From the NCBI RefSeq assembly GCF_047663525.1, contig NC_092600.1, positions 4,894,001 through 4,958,000 on the forward strand: 64,000 nucleotides of DNA, in the 5' to 3' direction. Within the stretch, counting starts at the first letter, position 1, and each line of letters begins with the position of its first letter. The translations under genes were made by a program, and so were the position numbers. The DNA is from Anas platyrhynchos. Lineage: Eukaryota > Chordata > Aves > Anseriformes > Anatidae. The notes below the pieces were generated by a model. That model was not told where the DNA came from, ran no database searches, and worked only from the letters and a program-made list of their open reading frames with translations. Below are positions 36,550 through 48,655 of this stretch, piece by piece.

Positions 36550-36780
36550 ATTTCAGATCGAGGGTAATTATTTTAATGTGGAACCTTCAATCACTGCTCA
36601 CCCTACAGAGCTTCCCCACGGATTTGAGTTTGAGTAATGTAGTAATGACAGCATTACCACTTGTAATAGAAAGAATCATTACAGCATCATTACCAAGGAA
36701 TTACTCGTGCAATTAGTAATAATTCCCACATTCGGAGTCAAATAAGTAACTCTTTCCCCATTAATTTAATTTTCCCTGTA
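36550..36780. promoter_or_regulatory. Dense, near-helically spaced ATTAC/GTAAT cluster
   Basis: GTAAT or its complement ATTAC starts at 36634, 36642, 36653, 36663, 36678, 36689, 36700 and 36716, with another at 36564. Most gaps are 8-11 bases and the others 15-16. GTAATG-ACAG-CATTAC (36642-36657) is a 6-bp inverted repeat, and ATCATTAC is directly repeated 11 bases apart (36675 and 36686). The core TAAT is the homeodomain recognition word. The array is seen; its being an enhancer is inference. Confidence 0.5.
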
Positions 36781-39700
36781 AGTGATAAGAATAGTTGCTT
36801 ACCCGAGCCTGTGTTTTAGTGTACCTATCTGCTTCTTTGTCTAAATAATTCCTAATGCTCTGCTTTTGAAGAGCACTGCATCTACTCAGATAATTTCACA
36901 GGAATCAAACTATATGATCTGTCAGGTTACTGGGCAGGTAAAAAAAAAAATAATCTCATGTTTGACCTGGTTCCACAATGTACTCTAAATGGAAATCACA
37001 CCCTTCAGATGCATTTACACCATGGGAAGGATGATAACTGAGGACAGTGAAGAACGTTATCCTGTGTGCATCCAGTTGTCTGAAGTGGCTTCCTAACTAC
37101 TAGCAGTAAGCAGCAGCTCAAACGAGTATTGCTATGCAATTCCTGGTGCTTCAGGGGTAAAAATCCCATTAAAAGGGGTGAACATTCAAGCTATCAGAAA
37201 GAGCAGCCCAAGTTCAGAGTTCAGGACCATGCAGTGCATGGGAAGGGTTTTGTTTGCTTGGTGCTCCTCCAGGGAGGCTCAGGTAGTGATGTCTTCATCC
37301 TTTGTTAGCTCCCATTTCATCAGCCCCTCCATCGCAGCCTCCCTCTATAGATGAGATTTCAAGGAAGAATGTAACTCTGTGGTTTTATATGTACTTGCAT
37401 AAAGTATTTTGCATCAGAGTGAACCGTACATATCGAGACTCCGGAGTATTTTCTTTAAGACAAATCTCACTGCAGTGCAGGTGAAGGTTGAGGGGTTTTC
37501 CTGGTACTTTCAGTGATGTCAATGGCAGAGGTTAACTTCCAGAAACCTTCTGTTGTCCTCTGCTTGCTTATCCTGGGGAAAAATTTGGCAACTCAGATCA
37601 ATCCTCTTGTGCTGAACTGCCCTGCATTGTGCCAGTCCCTGTCCAGCCCTATTAAGAGACTGACAGAACTGATAACACCACACTTCCCATGTACTGTAAC
37701 TACACAAAACGCCTGCAGCCAGCCCCCTCTCCCTGGAGGCATCGGGGAGCTACGAAGAGCACAGCCCTCGTCTGCACTGCGTTCCTCTGGGCTGCCATGC
37801 AGGACAGCTTTTCTTCCTGGCAGACCCAAGGAAGCGCTGAGCACAGTGCTCCCTTCATGCCCCTGGCTCCTTCACACAACGCTTAAGCGGGAGCCAAAAC
37901 CTTACCCTAGGTATGGGCACTGACTTTTTGAAATGCTTTTTCTAAGTCCAAAGCACGCAAAGCGGGAGAACAAAACAGCCAACCCCATGACACGGCCCAT
38001 CGGATGGATGTGCCAATCTCATTTCTAATTCTCTTACATTCCCCTTCATCCCCCAGCTCAGCTCTCTGCAGAAGCCCTCCTCAGCGAGATCTTACAGCTG
38101 CTTTATAGGGAAGCCGATGAATACGTTCATTGTTCCGACACAACTCCAAGGCACACAGTTCCTCAGTACATCAGACATTCAATACACAGAGGAGAACACT
38201 GTAAAGCAGTACAAGATACAGTAAGCAGTACTTGGATTACTATGAATAATTAACTAGAAACCATTGGATAGCAGATCTCCTGATGTTCCTCACGCAGATT
38301 TTTCCCACCTCACTGCTGTTACACACCGTCTCTTCGCTTCAGCTCGCGTTCCCATAGAGCTGCAGAGGATCTCTCGAGCCAGCAAAACTCTGCCATCGTG
38401 CTCCATGTCATGCAACCCTTCAGATACTAATCAGATGCCAATTTAGGGTTACTTCAGGTGCCTCGTCTACATTATACTTATGGCAAGATCTTTCCAAATC
38501 CCCGTAGCTCTCGTACTTGGAGACCTCTTCGTGCCCAAACTAAATTTGTTCTCAGCCAGACTGAAGCGTTTCAGTGCCAAGCATAGAGCTGCCGCAGCTA
38601 CTGTTGTCTAAGAGTATAAGAAAGGCAAAATCTGCAGGGAGATGTAATATCTTTCATTAGATCTCCCTATGCAGTGGGAAAGCACTGGGCAGGCTTACAG
38701 ATATAGAAGCCAGCACAGGTTAACTAAGCTCTTCTTCCTGCTACCTACCCCCTGTTTTTACAGCCAGTGATCACTCCTTAGTTTTCATCTCACGAAGCTG
38801 CACCAGCCAAGCTGCTTCTCCTGTGAGAGCCTCAACCTCCTGTCCTAGGATCAGAGGAAATTTCTTGTTCTCCATAGCGAGACCACAGCACAGCGCTGCT
38901 TGCACGGCAGCCTGCTGCTTGCTCTTTCAAATGCCGCAGTACAAGGGTCTGAGAGGGAGCACCAAAAGAATTCTCTGGAAAAAGCCAAAACTTCAAGCAT
39001 CCTGTGAAATGCATTTTGTTGTTGATGTTGTTCCAGTCTTCTCACAAAGGAAAGACACGACGTGTTTACCTTAATGATTTTAGTACCAGGAACAGAAGCA
39101 CGTTGTCTGAGGCTGGGTGCTGTTTTCCGTTGTTTGATACTTAAAAACAACCCTGGGTGGTTTGCTTCTGCTCTTTGAGAGAATTCGAAACTAGAGATCC
39201 ACTTCTTGCCTCTCTCTTTGTGCAAAACAATTTTTTCCAGCTCTAGTGTCAATGGGCAGTAGTGTTGAAGGGCATATCACAAAAAGCATTAATGTCACAA
39301 GCAGGAATTTTGTCCCCACATCACTTCTAGCGAATATGTAGATTGCTTCAGAGGAAGGGCTCCTTCTTGGATGACGCTAACTCATTGTGCTTTGTAAAGC
39401 CTGAAGCTCCGATAACTTTTTCACTATGAGTGAATGAAAAAAAAAAATTGGCATTCCTCCAAACATAGTAAAATGAAAAACATAGAAACATCACCGAGCA
39501 ATTTGTTCTGGTGGAGCGCTCCAGCTCTGGGGCTTGAGCACAATCCTGCAAAGCAAAGCCCTGCAAACAAAGCCCTGTATTTACTGCACACCACCCCCTC
39601 CCAGCATCGCTGGGACCTCAGATAGTGTCACACAAGGACCTGGCTCAGCCATTAGATGCCCCAATTTTGTGTTTCTGTATGGAGCAGTCACGTTCACGAG

Positions 39701-40791
39701 GACACTGCCCTCAATCCTGGAACCCCGGTGGAAAGAAGATGGAAACCGTGCCGTGGATCAGGCTTCCCTCCTTAAAACCCAGGGATGGGAAGTCCGCACC
39801 CAGGGGAGTATGAAACGGGTGGCCTCCACGGCCTTCAATTTCAGCTCCAGCGCAAGGAATTGAACTTGCCTGACCCTAAGCCCGAGCTAATAAATCCCCC
39901 TACAAAGCAGCGATGCTGTTTGCAATCACAAGCAACCATCACTGCCCTGCTCCGTGATTGCGCTGTGCACACCTAGCAGCGAGGGAGGTGAGGGGGGCCA
40001 GGAAGGGCTGGCAGCCGTGCTCGTATTTGTGCTGCGAGCAGTTTGGTTACAGGGGTGATCACCATGCTCGGCACACCGAGTGCTGCACAAAGATCATACA
40101 AAGAATTTGCCATGAATTAAAAATGAACGATACTTAACTCCCCCCCCCCATTTTCCTATCCTCTCAGCAGCATGCAGCACAGCAAGGTAACTTTTCAAAG
40201 CAAAGCCTCATCAGTTCTGACACTTTATAAAACACACAGCCTGACCTGTTCAGCATTTACATAGCTCACTGATCAATTAGGATGCAGCGCTAAACAGTAG
40301 TGCTCAGGACACATATTTCCCCACCTTGGCCCTCTTTGACCTCCCCACACAGTAATGAATTTTCTTCCTGCTTGCCCTGCAGAATGGATCAACCTTAATT
40401 ATCTCACAAAAGACCAGCGTTGACCTGGATTTATTAGAAAATTGAGGGGCTGTCATACCAAACTAAAAACTTCGATGTCACATCGAAATTAACTCGTAGC
40501 ACTGATACACATCCCTGCAGCCAGGACTGCGTGCGAGTCAACAGCAATATCAGCCTCTGAGTCAACTCCTGCAGACTGAAACGCATGGCAGCCTCTCAGG
40601 GAATCACCTCTTAAACAGCAGTCCTGCACCACCAGTCATCTTCCATTCTGTCTGCTGGGGGGGGGGTCTTAGCATCTTCCAAAGCCAGGTCAGATGTGAG
40701 GCCTCACTAAGGGGAGGGATTTCACAAGGATGGAAATCAGCAGCCACAAAGCCAACCTGGGCAACACGACGCATCTATAACTGGGAGGATG
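36781..40791. other. Gene-free stretch
   Basis: No supported exon or RNA gene. Holds a run of ten C (40140-40149) and ten G (40657-40666), the latter able to join G-quadruplex structures. A direct AAGCAGTAC pair lies near 38205 and 38223. Confidence 0.5.
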
Positions 40792-40925
40792 AGAGGCAGT
40801 GGCCCACAGCGCTGCTTTAGTATCAGAAGACCTGGGCTAAAAAAAGACCTTGCACAAATCATTTGGCTCCTCTGTAACACAAAGGGGAGATCTTCCTCAC
40901 CAACTGCTCTGTTAGCGGATCAAAT
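40792..40925 (+). repeat. MIR-like fragment
   Basis: 'gtatcagaagacctgggct', then 'agaccttgcacaaatcattt', 'ggctcctctgtaacacaaag' and 'gggagatcttcctcac' match in order the MIR body ('gtcagaagacctgggttc', 'gaccttgggcaagtcactta', 'cctctctgtgcctcag...tctgtaaaatgggga'). The clearest of the three MIR-like pieces. Confidence 0.65.
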
Positions 40926-43456
40926 CCTTTATTAATTAAAGCTTGTGGCTACAAATGTATTACCATGCCCAGCTTCTACCAGAAGAAGTTAGGCCTAGAT
41001 GGTAAGGACCTATTAAGTATATAGGTAGGCTCCAGACAAGACGTGTTAATTAAAACCCAATCATAAATCAGCGTAATTAGAAATAGAATAAATGTGAGAT
41101 GTAGCCATAATGAGAGAGCCCTTCACGAATACAGAAGAGACAAATCACGCAATGGGTGTCAGTGCAGAGCGATCACACACAAGCCTATTTCCCAATCTAA
41201 GTTACACTTGAGGTGTTTGCCAGCGTAGAAGCCTCTGCAGCATTTCCTTGTCATTTCGGTGCCACGCCTGTCCTTGTACATGCCCAGAGCAGTGGCAGCT
41301 TATAAATATAATCGCTATGGATTGATGCACGTACAACAGTTCTATTTTAAGTATTACATTTTCCGAGGTACTCACTGGGACTCAGAAATGAGCCAGAGGA
41401 CAGAGGCAGCTGCACGGCAGATCTTTGGTAAAGCATAGCTTTTTGCTGGGAAAATCCACGTTTTGAGAAGTACAAAAATGAGACTATGGCTAGAGTATCA
41501 AAAGTACACAATAAACCCAGCTAATGGATCAAAGGAATTACCATTACTTCAGCACTGTTCTTCCATGCGGGTAGAGATGCCTTAATTGTGCGATGCTTTG
41601 TCTGAGAATTGATGGGAAAACCTGCTGATCTGTGTGTGAAAAGGTCCTTGCATAGGAGGTTATTCAAATCAAAGGTGCCAGTTTTATCCAAATTTCAAAC
41701 TCTCAGTATTTTTCTTCTTTCAAGGAACAAACCTTGCATATTGAACCAAAGGTACTAAAAATGCACTGATGTGCCTGCCTGTGAAGGACATCTTGAACTA
41801 CCCCAGCCCTCTGCTTCTGCTGAATCCAAGACACTCAGACCCCAGGAGGTCACTTTGCAAGTGACATCTGGGGATCCATGAAGGCCACACCACACAACAC
41901 AGTCTCAGACCTGGGGAAAAGCCAGGCCTGCACCCTGCTTTTGTATCTCTGGTCCAGTCTAAGGACTCAAAGTGAACAATAACAAATCAACTCCACTGAA
42001 TACCCAGATCTTACTATGAGCCAGCAGCCCATCCTACCAAGTGATCAACAATAATTTCCATGCCGCAGTGAATTAGCATGCAGCCGTAGGATTCAGTCAC
42101 TCTGCACAATCTCCAAAACAGATTTTAAACAGCAACACTTGGAAGACTTATTTATACTGTGGCAGTATCCAAATTAGAACTGGAGTCCTACAGTAGAAGA
42201 TACCATATAAATACATAAGAAATTGTTCTCTTCTGCACCTTCCTCCCCAAGGACCTGCAATTTGACCAAAGATGAAGCTTGGAAAATAGTGGAAACTATC
42301 CTAATGGGAGCTCATAGACAGGATGCAGCTTTTAAGCAGCTATGGAGTATGTATCAGAAATCCCTGCAGATCTGTGAACTATCTAATCCACCCTTTTAGA
42401 CAAGGAATCAGTCTGAGTCAACCTGTATAAGATTCAAAAGCATTTTTTCAATCTCTAATTCACAGCCTTCGTCAGTGATTATTTTACAGTGGAGTAATGG
42501 AGCAAGAAAATGATGTACTTAATATACCAAGTAGCTAACTTAAAGCAGCTATCTAAATTCATGTACTGCTCAGCTTCAACTCCAATGGAAGTTGCTATTT
42601 TATTTTTGTCAGCTTCTCTGGCATGTATCAATAATAACATCCAGGGAGCGATACCCACTTCCATCAGATAAGGACATATCACGATATTATCTGCCTGCCC
42701 GGAAAAGCTGGCTAAAGTTCTGAATCCCATGGGTCATTCCAGTCTGGAGAAATAATTACTAGTGGAGCCTGACATCTTTGACACAATCCTGTTTGCTTTT
42801 AAATTATGTACAAAGCCTTGTTTCCCTTCACACACCAGGAACGAAACAGCAGGAGAGATCTCCAAGCCCCTTTTTAGCCAGCAAAAAGCTGCATTCAGCA
42901 TTTTCTCAGGACTGCGCTGCCAGTGTTTTTTTCTCTGTGCTTTTTCTGTCTGCTATCTTTCTCAGATGATCTGATGCCATTCTGCCAGAACCACGCAAAC
43001 CTTCACAGCAAAGCATCTCATGAAGCCTCTATACTTCCTCTGACTGGTGACTTCAGCTTATGCTTTTGCTGGATTTTTTAGCACACAAACAAGGAGATCA
43101 GCCATATCCTTTATTTTTCTGAAATGAAGAGACAGCCATTTACACCTTTACACCAACATTTACTGCAACTCAGCAGTTACTTGATTTAATGCAACTCATA
43201 AAATTACGATTTATACTTTTTAGAGTCACAATCCTGGTGGCTCTCTAGTCACTGAAGTGCTTTGGGGTGCAGGCAAGTATCAAGCACATTACTCTAATAC
43301 AAAGACAAGGTCTGTCTCTGTGGCTCCAGATCTGACCCCAGCTACTACTGCAGCTTCTTCCCCTGCCTGGGAATGACCCTGAATCAGGGAGTTTAACTGC
43401 AGCCCTTTTAGCTAACAGGCCAATATTTTAGCACTGTAACTATCTGACTGAGGCTA
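40926..43456. other. Gene-free stretch with a homeodomain-word patch
   Basis: At 41045-41110 the words TTAATTAAAA, CAATCATAAATCA and GTAATTAGAAAT occur close together. Otherwise AT-rich, with no feature I can support. Confidence 0.45.
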
Positions 43457-43510
43457 CATATATATATAATGTGTGTGTGTATTTATACACACACACACAC
43501 ACACACACAT
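43457..43510 (+). repeat. Compound microsatellite (TA)n(TG)n(CA)n forming a hairpin
   Basis: A (TA) run is followed by TG repeats (43470-43480), then ATTTAT, then CA repeats (43487-43509). The TG and CA halves are complementary: GTGTGTGTGTAT (43471-43482) pairs with ATACACACACAC (43485-43496) across a 2-base spacer. Confidence 0.9.
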
Positions 43511-46500
43511 ACAGAAAGACTCAAGACACCCAGCTGCTTGGCACCAATCTAGAAACAACTCAAAAGCAGGGCATGGCATGTGCTACACCTTTGTGTACAG
43601 CTTCCCTCTTCTCTTAAAGTAGAATACTTCAAGATTGCAACCTTGTATTTTATTTATTGTCACCATGTATTTATCACACATCTTAGTTCGATTTAAAGCC
43701 ACATGCTGAGGCAGCATCCCACTGTTTCCCTGCTTGTTCACAGACTGTGGACTGCACCCTGTAAAACATGTGCACAGGCATGCAACAGCACAAAAGTCAG
43801 CCCTGCACTAGTCTGCGCTGCCCCCTTGCAAGTTTGCTCAGGACCATATATTCCCCACCATCGCCTATTGTGCTATTTGCAAATGGAAGACATTTGCATT
43901 CAGACAAGTATTTAAAAGGGCTTTGGATTTGTTACAGAAGTCATCATTGGAAAGGTGGTGTAAATCAATGTGCTAAGGGTGAGAAATATTGATTTCCCTG
44001 CAAGGTTTATTTGCAGTATGGCTGAAAGACCTAATACTAAGAGACAACAAATTGAGCCATCTCAAAGCTCAGGGGCAGTTTGAACAGGGTTACAGGGTGC
44101 ACAGGGAGCACAACCAAGCAGGAACCGTGCCAACCCCATGGCCAGGGACCAGCAATGAGGGAAGCACCCCCAAAATACAGGCAGTACCAGGAATAGTGGA
44201 GGGTCAGACCCCACAATAAAAGCACCTTTTCACAGCAACACAGTGCCTACCTGCCATGTGAGAGGCTCTTCCACACACCAAAGCTGTCTATGGATGATTT
44301 TCCACCACCTTGAGCTCCAGGTGTTCTCCAGGGGCCGTTTGGTGGTCACTTGTCTCCCATAACCCTGCACGGGGCTGCTGTAGGGAGCTGGGATCAACCC
44401 CAGGGGTCAGGGCCTGGGCACAGGAGAATGTGCAGAGCCTCAATGCCAAGGAGAAACAATTCTGTTGTCACTGTTGTTTGTTAAATATATATAAAAATAA
44501 AATCTTTGTTCTTTTGTTTAGTTATATGAGATTCCAGCCACTCTGTCACTGCTGGCCCAGCCCTTCTGTGCCCATTGCGCGCCCTCATGCAGGGAGCAGT
44601 AAAGAGGACAGGGGCAGTCTGGCCAGCCCTGCTCACTGTTCAAATCTTGGTGGCAAGAAGGTGCTGAAAGCATGAGAGAGGGTGAGGGCAGCACATGGCA
44701 TCTTACAGGACTGAAGGAGCCCTTTCATGGAAGGGCACATCTCTAGGCTCCCAGGAGGAGAGGAGGCCATTTGGCAGGGCGCAGGTCATGGCAGCCATTT
44801 TAGAGCCCTCAAGAGGCAATACCACTGCACTGTGCTGGGGAGAGAGGCCTTCCCTGTGCAGGAAAGCACCTTTTTCCTGTTTCTTACCCCATTTTTCTGT
44901 CACAGGAGTGCAGCTGGTATCCTTCTCCTGAAAGCTACTCCAACAGTAGATAAGGCTGACCAGAAGTTACTTCAGGCAAAGTGGGTGCAGAGATCACCTC
45001 CCTTCTGGGCAAGCTGTTCCTCCCTCAGAATTTCACCCAGTGTCCTTAGAATGCAAGAGAGATTCTCAGAGCTAAGTGCTGCTTCACAAGCATGGTGAAG
45101 CATGTACACATGTGCAGGGGGAAGACACCTGCTAGTAGGGCAGAGACATGCCAGAACCTCCAGCAAGGGCCTGGTAGCATGACTGGGAGCAACACCATCT
45201 CCTAGCCCTGTTCATGGGGCAGTCCTGTTTCTTGTGCAACCCTGCTTTTTAAAGGGGAGATGGGATCACAACGTTGTTCGCTCACTCCTGAAGGAAGGTC
45301 TCACAGAGAACATCTCAGTCAGAACAAGATGGATGTGCCATACCCTTTCAGTGGGCTGCAAAAGCAAAGAGCACCAGCTCCGAGATCAGCACAGGGGAAA
45401 CACTTCAGCTGCTTCAGGCCCACAGGGGAAGCAGAAGCACTGACAGCAGCTGAAATGTGTTAAGTCTTACAAACACAGGTTTTAGTCTGTTACTTCAGGA
45501 AATTAATTTCTACTGAGTTTTGCAGTTTCTTCTCCTTCTCCATGGGCCCTGTGATGGTCATTTGTCACTGCTGCTCAGAAAAAAAGGCAATTTTCAGGAA
45601 GGCAATGAGGCATTCGACAAGGTTTCCAGTAAGTGTGGAAACATCACACATTGTCATATAATCACACTGTAAGCAGCGACGCCTCTCAGACAAGTTGTAT
45701 GGTTACATCTCTAGGTAGTGATGAAAGCTTTTGTTAGGTTTAAGAAGCTCAGCAAGGATATGCTCCAGAGCAGGGAAAAATATGAATAAGCAGGAGATGA
45801 TTAGATGCTCAGTCTCACAGACATCATGCAAATAAATTGGTGTGGAAATCAGAAACCCCTTAGCGTGAGTCAAGTTCTGCGGTCCTCATTCAGCCCAGCC
45901 TCCCTGCAATGGTTCACCCTTAAGCCACTTTCTGGTAACGTTACTACTTTACCAGTTTGATAAGTCTCCTCCACACACACACTGATTTACATGAGTGTAT
46001 AGACAGACCTTGCCACTGACATTTGCTAGAAACTTTCCCAAGGCCTATACTGAATTAGCTTTTCTCCCCAGGCAATTCAGGCCCTGGTGTTGAAATCCTG
46101 CAGCATTTCCTCACAGAGCAACTAAGTCCTGCCCAGTGTAACCTGCAGGTGTTTATTTAGTGCAGAAATCAGGCTATAATGGAACCAGAACCCTTTTGAC
46201 CTTGTCAATGAAGGGGTTACAAAGTTTTAAGTACTCCCTTTGTCAGGGGTCATTAATTTACTGGTGACCAGTCTCCTTGACAGTTAAAAAGAATAGGACT
46301 CAGAGAAAAGAAGCTTGGGAACATGCCTTCCTTGTCCTGCCAGCCTCCCTGCCTTCTGAAGTCTACAGCTTCCCATTTTGCTGGGAAAAATCTCATCTTC
46401 CATCACAAACAATGAGTAATTCATAGTCTGGATACCAGGCAGAGGTCAGTGGGAAGGTACAAAATGGTATAAGTAACAGTAGGAATGAATACATTTAACT

Positions 46501-47205
46501 TTTGGCTCCTGTGGAGAATTAAGCCTAAAAGGAGGTGTAGCCTACTTCAGTCAATACTTCTATATCACTGCTTGTCTTTCTAAAGATATCCTGCTCTTCA
46601 CACAGAAAATACTCCAGCTCAGGTGGAGTGAGCCATTTCTGTGGTTATGCGTGAGTAATTGTAATACTTGTAGGTGCCAACCAAAGGGCAATAAAACTGG
46701 TTTAACTAGCATACCAAGGGGCCCGTGCAAGCGATGCCAGTTTTGGTTTAGTTCTGAATTTGCGATTGTCATCTCCATCACTACTTACTAAGAGATATGT
46801 ATGCTTTTAATCTAGTTAGCTATCAATTTCCAATTCAGGTTCAGAATAGGTAAAATATAGGGCTTATTTCCGTATTACCTTGTGCAGTTCAAGACCCCAT
46901 TTTGGAAAGACCACAAATTACAGCCATTTTTTCCTTTCACATTTACCTGTGCCTTCACATCTGCATTGCACTGTTAAAAGGTTAAGGTCTAAGGCAAAGA
47001 TTGAAGTTTGTCTGTGATAAACAGTGAGGAGCTGACCTCATATATTGGAATCGCTTTCTCCAGGAGCTAAAGAGCATCTTCCCTATCCCAGCTGCATATT
47101 TCCTCAGGTTTTTGCTGTTTCAGCTAACAGTTATTTCCAGAACAGATCTGGTCCATTTTGATTCCAGTGCCCTCTGAACAAATTGGTTGAAAGATGGAAA
47201 GAAAG
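43511..47205. other. Gene-free stretch
   Basis: From about 43700 to 45500 the sequence is GC-moderate but CpG-poor, giving overlapping open frames on both strands; no exon boundaries. Octamer-like ATTTGCAAAT and ATTTGCAT occur near 43876 and 43891. No repeat family recognised. Confidence 0.45.
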
Positions 47206-47224
47206 AAAAAAAAAAAAAAAAAAA
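47206..47224 (+). repeat. Poly(A) homopolymer, 19 bases
   Basis: Preceded by GAAAGAAAG; no retrocopy features seen nearby. Confidence 0.85.
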
Positions 47225-47289
47225 GGGAGAGATCTATCCACAACAGAAGTAGCTGCCTCAAAGAACAAAATAGGTACACCTCCAGATTT

Positions 47290-47325
47290 GAGACTAGAGA
47301 TCTTAAAGAGACTAGAGGCCTTAAA
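47290..47325 (+). repeat. 18-bp tandem duplication
   Basis: GAGACTAGAGATCTTAAA is followed immediately by GAGACTAGAGGCCTTAAA; the two copies differ only in the central AT versus GC, and both keep a 6-base palindrome (AGATCT, AGGCCT). Confidence 0.85.
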
Positions 47326-48050
47326 TGAATCCAGAAGAGAACATATCAGAAGCATCTGAGGGAGAGGGAGAATGTATGTCTAACTCTAGTTAACTGGGTC
47401 TAGTTCGGTCCCCAAACATCCACTTACTCAAAAACAGCCCTGCATTCAGAGGTTCAGTTTTCATTTTGGATCCTTACAGCAAGTGAGAAACTGAAACAAT
47501 GAAAGACATGAGTAGAACATGTTAGATTTGCTTCTGTTCTTCTTTATAGCAATTTTGGTCTAGCTTCATTAACTTCAGCAAAAGCTGGATAATGTTCAGA
47601 AACCCCAGTTCAGACTGGGGCAATACTTAACCATGTACTTTACCTCACAGGAGCTGATACAGCTGAAGCAGACTTCCAACTGAATACATCCTTAGCTGCA
47701 ATTGCAAGGTGATAGCTTTATAGAAATCAATGGGAAGGTAATTCATCCCTCATCTCAGACATCTGTAGAAGTGGCACCTTTTTTGCCCAGGGCAATATTA
47801 TGGCTTCTCTCAATTTTATCTATCCATGCGCGGTCTGAGTTAGGTTTGTCACATTTCTAGCTGTTTAGAACGTCACTTCTCACACTTAAATAGCCACAAA
47901 GCAAGACAATGTTTGTAATAATATAGAACAGTCACTTACCCCTGAGCAAGTAATTTATCTTGGACCAGAGCGCCAAAGTAATAACTGGGATTAAAGATAA
48001 AGCAGTCAAGACAAAAAAAAGGTAAATCAATCACTACATTAGGATATTGG
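47326..48050. other. Gene-free stretch, nothing recognised
   Basis: No coding, RNA or repeat signal that I can support. Confidence 0.5.
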
Positions 48051-48655
48051 AAGAATCATTTGCATGTACTCAGAAAGTATGATACTTTCTATTAAGCCCA
48101 GCTGTAGCAGAATCCCAAATTCATAAATATTCATCAAATAACCTTTTAGCAAAACTCAGTGACTACGATGGTGGCCAGCTACAGAATTCAATCTAATTGA
48201 AAACCTGAGAAGTAATGAAATGATTGCATGTCTGTCTCTTCATTAAATCAGTGTGCAAATTTGCATAGATTAATTTGTGTCAAATTAATAGCTCCACTCT
48301 TGGCTTTGAGCCAAGAGAACTTATGATCAATCTATAGTTTTAATTCCATTCTGCACTACCAAAGTGTCGGGTGGTTTTTGCTTTTTTAGAGACAAAAAAA
48401 TTAGAGCTGAATATGATTTTCACCACTTCTGTCATTTCCCCCTATTTCTTATGTTATGATGATTAATTATAATAAAATGTGCACATGACTAAAAAGCAAA
48501 AATGAAACACACTCTCAGCCACGGAGAAACAAGATCTGGTTTGATTCTCTGCAAGTAAAGACGCATTGGAATGCCTGAATCCTCAGCTACATTAAATTCA
48601 ACAGAGGGTGGTGTATGTCTGGGGCTGAACAGGCAACTTACTTGCCTGTTTTCTG
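48051..48655. promoter_or_regulatory. Cluster of perfect short-spacer inverted repeats with octamer and NFI sites
   Basis: Four perfect 9-bp inverted repeats with spacers of 1-5 bases: AGAAAGTAT/ATACTTTCT (48072-48090), ATTAATTTG/CAAATTAAT (48269-48289), CTCTTGGCT/AGCCAAGAG (48297-48317) and AACAGGCAA/TTGCCTGTT (48628-48650). GCAAATTTGC at 48255-48264 is a further palindrome. The third contains TTGGC(N5)GCCAA (48300-48314), the full nuclear factor I palindrome. POU octamers ATTTGCAT lie at 48058-48065 and 48259-48266. The symmetry is certain; enhancer identity is inferred from known factor sites. Confidence 0.5.
48300..48314. promoter_or_regulatory. Full NFI palindromic site
   Basis: TTGGC, five bases, GCCAA: an exact match to the dimeric nuclear factor I consensus. 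It lies about 34 bases right of a perfect octamer, a pairing also known from some developmental enhancers. Confidence 0.5.
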
